Source of the DNA: Pseudomonas anatoliensis | GTDB taxonomy: Bacteria > Pseudomonadota > Gammaproteobacteria > Pseudomonadales > Pseudomonadaceae | Direction: 5' to 3' | Length of the DNA: 64,000 nt | Assembly (NCBI RefSeq): GCF_017976235.1 | Contig: NZ_JACVHC010000002.1 | Location: 682,001 to 746,000 of the forward strand | In this document: piece after piece, positions 19,114 through 26,983 of the stretch | How the letters are laid out: each line of letters begins with the position of its first letter | How positions within the stretch are numbered: position 1 is the first letter of the stretch | Notes under the pieces: generated by a model | What the model saw: only the letters and a program-made list of their open reading frames with translations | The model's database searches: none | Told to the model about the DNA's origin: nothing | Position numbers and translations under genes: made by a program

Positions 19114-19207
19114 TGTAGGAGTTGCGGCACGCTGCGATCTTTTGATCTTGCTCTAATAAAGCCAGAATCGAAAGATCGCAGCCTCGTTTCACTCGAATGC
19201 TCCTACA
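19114..19207. repeat. Degenerate REP-type inverted repeat, family D
   Basis: Arms at about 19114-19143 (tgtaggagttgcggcacgct...) and 19170-19207 are imperfectly complementary. It looks like a decayed member of the family seen at 20591, 32477, 36550 and 39851. Located between the convergent thiolase and DUF6316-type genes. Confidence 0.65.
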
Positions 19208-19223
19208 CAGGGTCCTGTTCGGA

Positions 19224-19418
19224 TTAGCGGTTGGAATCCTGAAGTTGCATCCGCGCGATGTAAGCCTTGATCTCCTGCTCAGCCTTCTCATGGCTGTCAA
19301 ACGGCCCCTCAAGGGTATTTTCCCGGGTGCTGAAAAACAGTTCGCCATTGACCCGACACACTCGGTCACTGCGAAAGTGCGTGGCGGGGGCGGGGTCTTG
19401 GGCGCGCATGCCTAACAT
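19224..19418 (-). CDS. Small conserved pseudomonad protein (DUF6316-like)
   Basis: A 64-residue soluble protein with RSDRVCRVNGELFFSTREN and a C-terminal amphipathic helix (EKAEQEIKAYIARMQLQ). The pattern recalls the small DUF6316 family of pseudomonads; this is from memory of the family, not a search. An AGGGAG ribosome site (19426-19431) lies upstream of the ATG at 19418, supporting translation. Function unknown. Confidence 0.65.
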   Translation of the reverse strand: MLGMRAQDPAPATHFRSDRVCRVNGELFFSTRENTLEGPFDSHEKAEQEIKAYIARMQLQDSNR

Positions 19419-19631
19419 GATCGATCTCCCTGCTGATGCAGCGCTTGGGCTGGATCGAATGAGCTTATGCCTGAACCACTTGGCCCGCCTGACCAGCCGA
19501 TCAACGGCGTTGCGTCAATTTAATGCTGCGACCTGCACAGTTTCATTAGCGGCCCGACCCTAACTGTCCCTGTGTTGCATCAGGCGCGAAGCCTAGAATG
19601 AGCGCTCTAGTCAGCAGGCTTTGGGGTTCAC

Positions 19632-20585
19632 ATGCACATTTCATCCGGTCGCTGGGTTTACGGTTTGTTCCTGGCGCTGCTGACCGCATTTCTGTGGGGC
19701 ATCCTGCCGATCAAACTCAAACAGGTGTTGCTGGTGATGGACCCGGTCACGGTGACCTGGTTTCGTCTGCTGGTGTCCGGCGGCTGCCTGTTCATTTATC
19801 TGGCCGCGGTCAAACGCTTGCCGAGCCGCAAGGTGCTCGGGCCCAAGGGCGGCTGGCTGGTGCTGATGGCGGTGCTCGGGCTGGTCGGCAACTATGTGCT
19901 GTACCTGATGGGTCTTAACCTGCTCAGCCCCGGCACGGCGCAACTGGTGGTGCAGATGGGCCCGATCATGTTGCTGATCGCCAGTCTGTTTGTGTTCAAA
20001 GAGCGTTTCAGCATTGGTCAGGGCGTGGGTCTGGCGGTATTGCTGATCGGTTTCGGGCTGTTTTTCAATCAGCGACTGGCGGAGTTGCTGACGTCGCTGT
20101 CGGATTACACCGCAGGCGTGTTGCTGGTTTTGTTGGCGTCGACGGTCTGGACGTTCTATGCGCTGGGCCAGAAGCAGTTGCTGACGGTGTGGAATTCGCT
20201 GCAGGTAATGATGGTGATTTACCTGTTTTGCGCGTTGTTGCTGACACCGTGGGTGCATCCGCTCGAAGCGCTTGAGTTGAGCCCGGTGCAGGGCTGGCTG
20301 CTGCTGGCGTGCTGCATGAACACGCTGATTGCCTACGGCGCGTTTGCCGAAGCGCTGGCACATTGGGAGGCCTCGCGTGTCAGTGCGACGCTGGCGATCA
20401 CGCCGCTGGTGACATTCGTGGCGGTGGCGATTGCGGCCAGGATCTGGCCGGAATACGTGCATGCCGAGCAAATCAATGCGCTGGGGTATGGCGGGGCGGT
20501 GCTGGTGGTGCTGGGTTCGGCGCTGGTGGCGTTGGGGCCTTCGTTGCTTGCCGGGCTCAAGGCACGGCGCCTGCGGATGGCTTGA
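19632..20585 (+). CDS. EamA/DMT family transporter
   Basis: A 317-residue integral membrane protein with about ten hydrophobic helices and two EamA repeats. The first includes LTAFLWGILPIKLKQVLL and LNLLSPGTAQLVVQMGPIM; the second includes VLLVLLASTVWTFYALGQK and NTLIAYGAFAEALAHWEAS. The family exports metabolites or amino acids across the inner membrane; no substrate is indicated. ATG 19632 follows a GGGG-containing ribosome site. It stands alone, with a REP hairpin immediately after. Confidence 0.9.
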   Translation: MHISSGRWVYGLFLALLTAFLWGILPIKLKQVLLVMDPVTVTWFRLLVSGGCLFIYLAAVKRLPSRKVLGPKGGWLVLMAVLGLVGNYVLYLMGLNLLSPGTAQLVVQMGPIMLLIASLFVFKERFSIGQGVGLAVLLIGFGLFFNQRLAELLTSLSDYTAGVLLVLLASTVWTFYALGQKQLLTVWNSLQVMMVIYLFCALLLTPWVHPLEALELSPVQGWLLLACCMNTLIAYGAFAEALAHWEASRVSATLAITPLVTFVAVAIAARIWPEYVHAEQINALGYGGAVLVVLGSALVALGPSLLAGLKARRLRMA

Positions 20586-20590
20586 AGGTC

Positions 20591-20667
20591 AAAAGATCGC
20601 AGCCTGCGGCAGCTCCTACAGTTGGAATGCGTTCCCCTGTAGGAGCTGCCGAAGGCTGCGATCTTTT
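20591..20667. repeat. REP-type inverted repeat, family D
   Basis: Arms 20591-20620 and 20638-20667, about 30 bases, nearly perfect (one arm reads tgtaggagctgccgaaggct then gcgatctttt). It sits 5 bases after the EamA stop and 5 bases from the fumC stop, so it probably serves as the shared end hairpin of two convergent genes. Confidence 0.9.
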
Positions 20668-20672
20668 TGCTT

Positions 20673-22067
20673 CTAGCCTTTGGCGCCAGCCTCGATCATG
20701 TTCTCCGGCCGCACCCACGCATCAAACTCTTCATCCGTCAGATAGCCCAACTCCAGCGCCGCTTCGCGCAAGGTCAGCCCTTCGCTGTAAGCCTTCTTGG
20801 CGATTTCCGCCGATTTGTCATAACCGATGTGCGGGTTCAATGCCGTCACCAGCATCAAACCGCGCTCCAAGTGCTGGGCCATGACCTGCGCATCCGGCTC
20901 GAGTCCTGCGATGCAGTGCTGCTGGAAGTTGCTGCAACCGTCACCCAGCAAGCGGATCGATTGCAGCAGGTTGTGGATGATCACCGGTTTGAACACGTTC
21001 AACTGCAAATGGCCCTGGCTCGCGGCAATGCCGATCGACACGTCATTGCCCAGCACCTGACAGGCGAGCATCGACAGCGCTTCACACTGGGTCGGATTGA
21101 CCTTGCCGGGCATGATCGAGCTACCCGGCTCGTTGGCCGGCAAGCGCACTTCAGCGAAACCTGCGCGTGGGCCGGAGCCAAGCAAACGCAAGTCGTTGGC
21201 GATTTTCATCAGGGCCACGGCGAGGGTTTTCAGTGCGCCGGACAGACTGGTCAGCGGTTCATGACCGGCCAGCGCAGCAAATTTGTTTGGCGCGGTGACG
21301 AAGGGCAGGCCGGACAGCGCAGCGAGCTCCGCCGCGATTGCCTCGCCAAAGCCGTGCGGCGAATTCAACCCGGTGCCGACGGCGGTACCACCCTGCGCCA
21401 GCTCACACACCGCCGGCAGTGCCGCGCGGATCGCGCGCTCGGCGTAATCCAGTTGCGCTATGAAGCCCGACAACTCCTGACCGAAGGTGATCGGCGTCGC
21501 GTCCATCATGTGCGTGCGGCCGGTTTTCACCAGTTTCATGTGCCGCGCGGCCAATTCAGCCAAGCCACCTGACAGCTCGGCAATCGATGGCAGCAAATGC
21601 TCTTGCACGGCTTTGACCGTGGCGATGCTCATGGCAGTGGGGAAGCAGTCGTTGGAGCTTTGCGAGCGATTGACGTGATCGTTCGGGTGGACCGGGGTCT
21701 TGCCGCCGCGTGGATTGCCGGCCAGTTCGTTGGCGCGACCGGCGATCACTTCGTTGACGTTCATGTTGCTTTGGGTGCCGCTGCCGGTCTGCCAGACCAC
21801 CAGCGGGAACTGGTCGTCGTGCTGGCCGTCGAGGACTTCGTCGGCAGCCTGCTCGATCAAGCGGGCAATATCGGCGGGCAGATCACCGTTGCGGTCGTTG
21901 ACCCGCGCGGCGGCTTTCTTGATCAGGGCCAGGGCGTGCAGTACCGGCAGCGGCATGCGTTCCTGACCAATGGCGAAGTTGATCAGCGAGCGTTGCGTCT
22001 GAGCACCCCAGTATGCGTCGTCCGGGACCTCGATCTGGCCCAGGCTGTCGGTTTCGATACGGCTCAT
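20673..22067 (-). CDS. fumC: Class II fumarate hydratase
   Basis: A 464-residue member of the fumarase/aspartase superfamily. The signature loop [11 protein letters not shown] is at about residue 312, with [31 protein letters not shown] and [11 protein letters not shown] also present, all typical of FumC. It interconverts fumarate and malate without an iron-sulfur cluster and is often expressed under iron limitation or oxidative stress. ATG 22067 has AGGAG 8 bases upstream, so the longer frame from 22175 is rejected. No sodA-type partner is adjacent. Confidence 0.95.
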   Translation of the reverse strand: MSRIETDSLGQIEVPDDAYWGAQTQRSLINFAIGQERMPLPVLHALALIKKAAARVNDRNGDLPADIARLIEQAADEVLDGQHDDQFPLVVWQTGSGTQSNMNVNEVIAGRANELAGNPRGGKTPVHPNDHVNRSQSSNDCFPTAMSIATVKAVQEHLLPSIAELSGGLAELAARHMKLVKTGRTHMMDATPITFGQELSGFIAQLDYAERAIRAALPAVCELAQGGTAVGTGLNSPHGFGEAIAAELAALSGLPFVTAPNKFAALAGHEPLTSLSGALKTLAVALMKIANDLRLLGSGPRAGFAEVRLPANEPGSSIMPGKVNPTQCEALSMLACQVLGNDVSIGIAASQGHLQLNVFKPVIIHNLLQSIRLLGDGCSNFQQHCIAGLEPDAQVMAQHLERGLMLVTALNPHIGYDKSAEIAKKAYSEGLTLREAALELGYLTDEEFDAWVRPENMIEAGAKG

Positions 22068-22261
22068 CGTGCACACTCCTGTTGGTCTGTTTGCGCAGTT
22101 TAGGCCGGTGTCGGCCCAGGTGGTTCCCTCGAATCGATTGTTGACCGGTAAAACCCCGCCAATCAAGCGCGGCAAGGCTTGGGGGGTTGAGCCGCGATGA
22201 ATGTTAGGCGCAGAATGGGCGCCCTTGGGGTTTTACCTCGCCTAGCTGAAAAGGAAACTCG

Positions 22262-22777
22262 ATGACTCGTCTTCGTGCCATCTGTACCGCAGTAGCCCTG
22301 GTTTGCGCCAGCGGCCAGGCCCTCGCCGATACCGCCAGCCACAACGCCAGTGCCGAAGCTTTCCTGACCCTGGCGCACGCTGACAAACTGGGCACCCCGG
22401 TGTACATGCAAGTACAGCAAATGTTTGCCCAGCGTTTTGAGCAGACCAAAGCCCCGGAAGCCAAGAAAGCCGTGCTGGAAACCTATCAGGCCAAGGCTAA
22501 CGCTGCGCTGGACCAGGCCATCGGCTGGAACAAGCTCAAGCCGGACATGGTCAAGCTCTACACCACCAACTTCAGCGAGTCCGAGCTCAAGGACCTCGTC
22601 GCGTTCTACAAGTCGCCACTGGGCAAGAAAGTCCTGGAAAAAATGCCGCAGCTGACTCAGCAATCGGCCCAGATGACTCAGGCCAAGCTGGAAAGCGCCG
22701 TGCCGGTGGTCAACAAGCTGCTGGAAGACATGACCAAAGAGCTGGCCCCTGCAGCTCCTGCGGCCAAGAAGAAGTAA
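22262..22777 (+). CDS. DUF2059 domain periplasmic protein
   Basis: A 171-residue protein with a clear Sec signal peptide (positive start, hydrophobic CTAVALVCASG, predicted cleavage after QALA). The mature part is helical and contains DLVAFYKSPLGKKVLEKMPQL, the core pattern of DUF2059. The C-terminus is alanine/lysine-rich. A strong ribosome site (AAAAGGAA) precedes ATG 22262. Function of the family is not established. It is followed 12 bases later by a BolA-family gene and probably co-transcribed. Confidence 0.88.
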   Translation: MTRLRAICTAVALVCASGQALADTASHNASAEAFLTLAHADKLGTPVYMQVQQMFAQRFEQTKAPEAKKAVLETYQAKANAALDQAIGWNKLKPDMVKLYTTNFSESELKDLVAFYKSPLGKKVLEKMPQLTQQSAQMTQAKLESAVPVVNKLLEDMTKELAPAAPAAKKK

Positions 22778-22789
22778 GCGGAGTTCGTG

Positions 22790-23089
22790 ATGACCATGCA
22801 ACAACGCATTGAATCGACGCTGGCGCTGCTTCAGCCTGAACATCTGCAGGTGCTGGATGAAAGCCATATGCACAGTCGTGGGTTACAGACTCACTACAAG
22901 GCCGTGGTAGTCAGCGCGCAGTTCGAAGGGCTGAACCGGGTCAAGCGCCACCAGAAAGTCTACGGCACGCTCGGCGAGCTGATGGGCGAGTTCCATGCGT
23001 TGGCGCTGCACACTTACACCCCGCAGGAATGGGCAGAGACCGGCGCCGCCCCCGCGTCGCCGACCTGTGCCGGCGGTAGCAAGCACTGA
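22790..23089 (+). CDS. BolA family protein
   Basis: A 99-residue protein with the BolA fold pattern: an N-terminal helix (QQRIESTLALLQP), HMHSRGLQTHYKAVVVSAQFEGLNRV with conserved histidines, and HALALHTYTPQEW near the end. BolA proteins associate with monothiol glutaredoxins and Fe-S cofactors or act as regulators. ATG 22790 is chosen over GTG 22787 because GGAG lies 6 bases upstream. The C-terminal tail (AAPASPTCAGGSKH) is variable in the family. Confidence 0.88.
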   Translation: MTMQQRIESTLALLQPEHLQVLDESHMHSRGLQTHYKAVVVSAQFEGLNRVKRHQKVYGTLGELMGEFHALALHTYTPQEWAETGAAPASPTCAGGSKH

Positions 23090-23126
23090 TTTGTATGTAA
23101 CGGGCTTTTTGTGGTGTGGGAGCTTT

Positions 23127-23259
23127 TGTGGCGAGGGGATTTATCCCCGATCGGCTGCGCAGCAGTCGTAAACCCACAGAATGCGGTATCCCTGAGAGAC
23201 TGAATTCGCAGGTTTTGGGGCCGCTTCGCAGCCCATCGGGGATAAATCCCCTCGCCACA
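23127..23259. repeat. Long REP-type inverted repeat, family C
   Basis: Arms 23127-23163 and 23223-23259, 37 bases with two mismatches, the same family as 16059-16196. Located between bolA and trhO. Confidence 0.88.
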
Positions 23260-23307
23260 GAGTTCTCGGCACATCCTATAACGATCCTGTTTTTGCTAGA
23301 ATCCGCA

Positions 23308-23336
23308 ACGCGCCGCTCACCCGGCGCGTTTTTTTT
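23308..23336 (+). terminator. Rho-independent terminator before trhO
   Basis: A GC-rich 8-bp stem (acgcgccg / cggcgcgt) with a 6-base loop followed by a run of eight T. It lies 220 bases after bolA and 48 bases before the trhO start, so it either ends the DUF2059-bolA transcript or sits in the trhO leader. Confidence 0.8.
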
Positions 23337-23383
23337 CGCATCCGGTTCACCCTTTACGAGGGTAGCCACCTGGAGAAATACCC

Positions 23384-24325
23384 ATGACACAACCGATTGT
23401 CGTGGCGGCACTGTATAAGTTCGTCACCCTCGAAGATTACGTCAACCTGCGCGAGCCACTGCTGCAAGCGATGGTCGACAACGGCATCAAAGGCACATTG
23501 CTGATTGCCGAAGAAGGCATCAACGGCACGGTTTCCGGCACTCGCGAAGGCATCGACGGCCTGCTCGCCTGGCTGAAGAACGACCCGCGCATGATCGACA
23601 TCGACCACAAAGAGTCGTATTGCGACGACCAGCCGTTCTACCGCACCAAGGTCAAACTGAAGAAAGAGATCGTCACCCTCGGTGTCGATGGCGTCGACCC
23701 GAACAAAAAAGTCGGCACCTACGTTGATCCGCAAGACTGGAACGCGTTGATCAGCGACCCTGAAGTGCTGTTGATCGACACACGCAACGATTACGAAGTT
23801 TCGATCGGCACCTTCGAAGGCGCCATCGATCCGAAAACCACCAGTTTTCGCGAATTCCCCGACTACATCAAAGCGCACTTCGACCCGGCCGTGCACAAGA
23901 AAGTCGCGATGTTCTGCACCGGTGGCATCCGCTGCGAAAAGGCCTCGAGCTACATGCTGGGCGAAGGCTTTGAAGAGGTTTACCACCTCAAGGGCGGCAT
24001 TCTGAAGTACCTCGAAGAGGTGCCGCAGGAAGAAACCAAGTGGCAGGGCGACTGCTTTGTGTTCGACAACCGTGTGACCGTGCGCCACGACCTCAGCGAA
24101 GGCGACTACGATCAATGTCATGCTTGCCGCACACCGATCAGCGTTGAAGATCGCACCTCCGAACACTACGTCGCTGGAGTCAGTTGCCCGCATTGCTGGA
24201 ACACGCTGAGCGAGAAGACTCGCCGCAGCGCCATCGACCGGCAGAAGCAGATCGAACTGGCCAAGGCCCGCAACCAGCCGCACCCGATCGGCTTTAACTA
24301 TAAGCAAGCATCTACCGAGGCTTAA
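23384..24325 (+). CDS. trhO: tRNA uridine(34) hydroxylase TrhO (rhodanese family)
   Basis: A 313-residue YceA-type protein. The N-terminal domain contains [19 protein letters not shown], and a rhodanese domain follows with active cysteine in [11 protein letters not shown] (Cys178). A C-terminal cysteine-rich segment (CHACRTPI...CPHCW) may bind metal. TrhO performs oxygen-dependent hydroxylation of U34 in tRNA, giving ho5U, a precursor of cmo5U. A strong GGAG precedes ATG 23384. It is the first gene of a tight set with the DsbA-like gene (2 bases apart) and the ABC exporter. Confidence 0.93.
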   Translation: MTQPIVVAALYKFVTLEDYVNLREPLLQAMVDNGIKGTLLIAEEGINGTVSGTREGIDGLLAWLKNDPRMIDIDHKESYCDDQPFYRTKVKLKKEIVTLGVDGVDPNKKVGTYVDPQDWNALISDPEVLLIDTRNDYEVSIGTFEGAIDPKTTSFREFPDYIKAHFDPAVHKKVAMFCTGGIRCEKASSYMLGEGFEEVYHLKGGILKYLEEVPQEETKWQGDCFVFDNRVTVRHDLSEGDYDQCHACRTPISVEDRTSEHYVAGVSCPHCWNTLSEKTRRSAIDRQKQIELAKARNQPHPIGFNYKQASTEA

Positions 24326-24327
24326 CC

Positions 24328-24963
24328 ATGTCTGCGCGCCTGCTCTATGTGATGGATCCGATGTGTTCGTGGTGCTGGGGATTTGCTCCGGTGGCCAAGG
24401 CACTGGTCGAGCAAGCGCAGGCAGCCGGGGTCGAGCTGCATCTGGTGGTGGGCGGATTGCGCACCGGCAGCGGTTCGGCGCTGGAGCCGAGCACCCGCCG
24501 CTACATTCTTGAACACTGGCAAGCGGTCACCGAGGCCACGGGACAGCCGTTCAAGCTTGACGGTGCGTTGCCCGACGGTTTTGTCTACGACACCGAGCCT
24601 GCCTGCCGTGCAATTGTCACTGCACGCAGCCTGGCACCGGATTGTGCGTGGAAACTGGTCGGACTGATCCAGCAGGCGTTTTACGCTGAAGGTCGCGATG
24701 TCACTCAGGCCAGCGTACTGGTCGAGTTGGCGGAGCAGGCGGGCGTGCCGCGCATCGAATTCGCTGCGTTGTTCGATCATGCCGATCAACACAAAGCCAC
24801 TCAGGCCGATTTCACCTGGGTGCAGGACCTCGGCATCGCCGGTTTCCCCACGCTGCTCGCCGAACGCAACGGCCAACTGGCGCTGTTGACCAACGGTTAC
24901 CAGCCGCTCAGTGAACTGTCGCCATTGCTCGGCCGATGGCTGGAGCGCGCAGCCTGTGCCTGA
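24328..24963 (+). CDS. DsbA family (DSBA-like thioredoxin) protein
   Basis: A 211-residue thioredoxin-fold protein with an N-terminal CSWC motif (Cys13/Cys16) in MDPMCSWCWGF and a cis-proline region GIAGFPTLLAER. No signal peptide is present, so it is probably cytoplasmic, unlike periplasmic DsbA; this group includes disulfide oxidoreductases and GST-kappa/FrnE-like proteins. It begins 2 bases after trhO and overlaps the ABC exporter start by 8 bases, so the three are likely co-translated. Substrate unknown. Confidence 0.88.
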   Translation: MSARLLYVMDPMCSWCWGFAPVAKALVEQAQAAGVELHLVVGGLRTGSGSALEPSTRRYILEHWQAVTEATGQPFKLDGALPDGFVYDTEPACRAIVTARSLAPDCAWKLVGLIQQAFYAEGRDVTQASVLVELAEQAGVPRIEFAALFDHADQHKATQADFTWVQDLGIAGFPTLLAERNGQLALLTNGYQPLSELSPLLGRWLERAACA

Positions 24964-26782
24964 CCGGGCCGATGACACGCCAGCCGTAAAGCGTGTCGAC
25001 CGGCTGAGCTGGGCAGAAGTCCGGCGACTGGCACTCACTCACAAAAAATCCCTGTGGATCGCCAACGGCGTCGCCGTTCTGGCGACGCTGTGCAGCGTGC
25101 CGATTCCGTTGCTGCTGCCATTGCTGGTGGACGAAGTGCTGCTCGGCCATGGCGATGCGGCGCTGAAGGTGATGAATCACCTGTTACCGACGATGTGGCA
25201 GCAAGCGGCGGGCTATATCGGCCTGATGCTGGTGGTCACCTTGACCCTGCGCTGCGGCGCGTTGGGCTTTGGCGTGTTGCAGTCGCGGCTGTTTGCGCGT
25301 CTGGCCAAGGACATCGTCTATCGCATCCGCGTGCGCTTGATCGAACGGCTCAAGCGGATTTCCCTCGCCGAATATGAAAGTCTGGGCAGCGGCACGGTGA
25401 CCACCCATCTGGTCACCGATCTCGATACCCTCGACAAGTTTGTCGGTGAAACCCTCAGCCGGTTTCTGGTGGCGATGCTGACGCTGGTCGGCACCGCGAG
25501 CATCCTGATGTGGATGCACTGGAAACTGGCGCTGCTGATTCTGCTGTTCAACCCGCTGGTGATCTACGCCACGGTGCAGTTGGGCAAACGCGTCAAACAC
25601 CTGAAGAAACTCGAGAACGACAGCACCGCGCGGTTCACCCAGGCGCTGAGCGAAACCCTCGACTCGATTCAGGAAGTACGGGCGGGCAACCGTCAGGGTT
25701 TCTTCCTCGGCCGGCTCGGGTTGCGGGCGCAGGAAGTGCGTAACTACGCGATCAACTCGCAGTGGAAAACCGACGCCTCCAACCGTGCCAGTGGCCTGCT
25801 GTTCCAGTTCGGTATCGACATCTTTCGCGCGGCGGCGATGCTCACCGTGCTGTTCTCTGATCTGTCGATCGGGCAGATGCTCGCGGTGTTCAGTTACTTG
25901 TGGTTCATGATCGGCCCGGTGGAACAACTGCTCAACCTGCAATACGCCTATTACGCGGCGGGCGGGGCGCTGGCGCGGATCAACGAACTGCTGGCGCGGG
26001 CCGATGAGCCGCAGTATCCGGGCGGTGTCGATCCGTTCAAGGGCCGCGACACCGTGGGCATCGAGGTGCAAGGCCTGAGCTTCGGTTACGGCGATGAACC
26101 GGTGCTGGATCAGTTGAATCTGTCCATCGCGCCCGGTGAGAAAGTCGCGATTGTCGGCGCCAGTGGCGGTGGCAAAAGCACCCTGGTGCAATTGCTGCTG
26201 GGGCTGTACACGCCGCTGTCCGGGACGATTCGCTTTGGCGGTTCGACCCAGCAGGAAATCGGTCTGGAGACGGTTCGGGAAAACGTCGCGGTGGTGTTGC
26301 AGCATCCGGCGTTGTTCAATGACACCGTACGCGCCAACCTGACCATGGGCCGCACGCGCAGCGACGAAGCCTGCTGGCAGGCGCTGGAAATCGCTCAGCT
26401 CGAACCCGCCATCCGGGTCTTGCCGGAAGGCCTCGACAGCATTGTTGGGCGTTCCGGTGTGCGCTTGTCTGGTGGACAGCGCCAGCGCCTGGCGATCGCG
26501 CGGATGATTCTCGCCGAGCCGAAAGTGGTGATCCTCGACGAGGCCACTTCGGCCCTCGACGCCGCCACCGAATACAACCTGCATCAAGCCATGGCGCGGT
26601 TCCTCCATGGCCGCACCACGTTGATCATCGCGCACCGGTTATCGGCAGTGAAGCAGGCGGATCGGGTGTTGGTATTCGATGGCGGACAGGTTGCCGAGGA
26701 TGGCGATCACCAGCAGTTGATAGCCGACGGCGGGCTGTACGCCAAGTTGTATGGCCATTTGCAGCAGATTCAGCGTCCCTGA
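24956..26782 (+). CDS. ABC transporter, type I exporter (fused TMD-NBD)
   Basis: A 608-residue half-transporter: six membrane helices in residues about 40-330, then an ATPase with Walker A GASGGGKST (about 400), signature LSGGQRQRLAIAR (about 505), Walker B VVILDEATSALD (about 525) and the switch IAHRLSAVKQADR. Such proteins act as homodimers or heterodimers exporting lipids, drugs or peptides; no substrate is evident. GTG 24956 is preferred because GGAG lies upstream and it overlaps the DsbA-like stop; GTG 24911 lacks a ribosome site. Confidence 0.9.
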   Translation: MPDRADDTPAVKRVDRLSWAEVRRLALTHKKSLWIANGVAVLATLCSVPIPLLLPLLVDEVLLGHGDAALKVMNHLLPTMWQQAAGYIGLMLVVTLTLRCGALGFGVLQSRLFARLAKDIVYRIRVRLIERLKRISLAEYESLGSGTVTTHLVTDLDTLDKFVGETLSRFLVAMLTLVGTASILMWMHWKLALLILLFNPLVIYATVQLGKRVKHLKKLENDSTARFTQALSETLDSIQEVRAGNRQGFFLGRLGLRAQEVRNYAINSQWKTDASNRASGLLFQFGIDIFRAAAMLTVLFSDLSIGQMLAVFSYLWFMIGPVEQLLNLQYAYYAAGGALARINELLARADEPQYPGGVDPFKGRDTVGIEVQGLSFGYGDEPVLDQLNLSIAPGEKVAIVGASGGGKSTLVQLLLGLYTPLSGTIRFGGSTQQEIGLETVRENVAVVLQHPALFNDTVRANLTMGRTRSDEACWQALEIAQLEPAIRVLPEGLDSIVGRSGVRLSGGQRQRLAIARMILAEPKVVILDEATSALDAATEYNLHQAMARFLHGRTTLIIAHRLSAVKQADRVLVFDGGQVAEDGDHQQLIADGGLYAKLYGHLQQIQRP

Positions 26783-26896
26783 GCTTCCAGCCCTTTTTGC
26801 CCTCAGTGTGTGAATCTCATTGAGTAAACCTGCTCGGAAAGCCTCTAAAGATCAGTCGGTTGCACGATCAGCGTTGCAGACGGCCAACCTGTCCCT

Positions 26897-26923
26897 TTGA
26901 CATATCAAAAATTAGCCTAGGCT
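26897..26923 (+). promoter_or_regulatory. Possible sigma-70 promoter of the GGDEF-EAL gene
   Basis: A TTGACA box at 26897-26902 and TAGGCT at 26918-26923 with a 15-base spacer, about 60 bases before the gene start. The -35 is a perfect match; the -10 and spacing are poor, so this is tentative. Confidence 0.3.
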
Positions 26924-26983
26924 GAGCTGTCAGGAGCGGGATTTTACGGTTGTTCATCTGGCAGTACTTGCGCAAGGGATCTC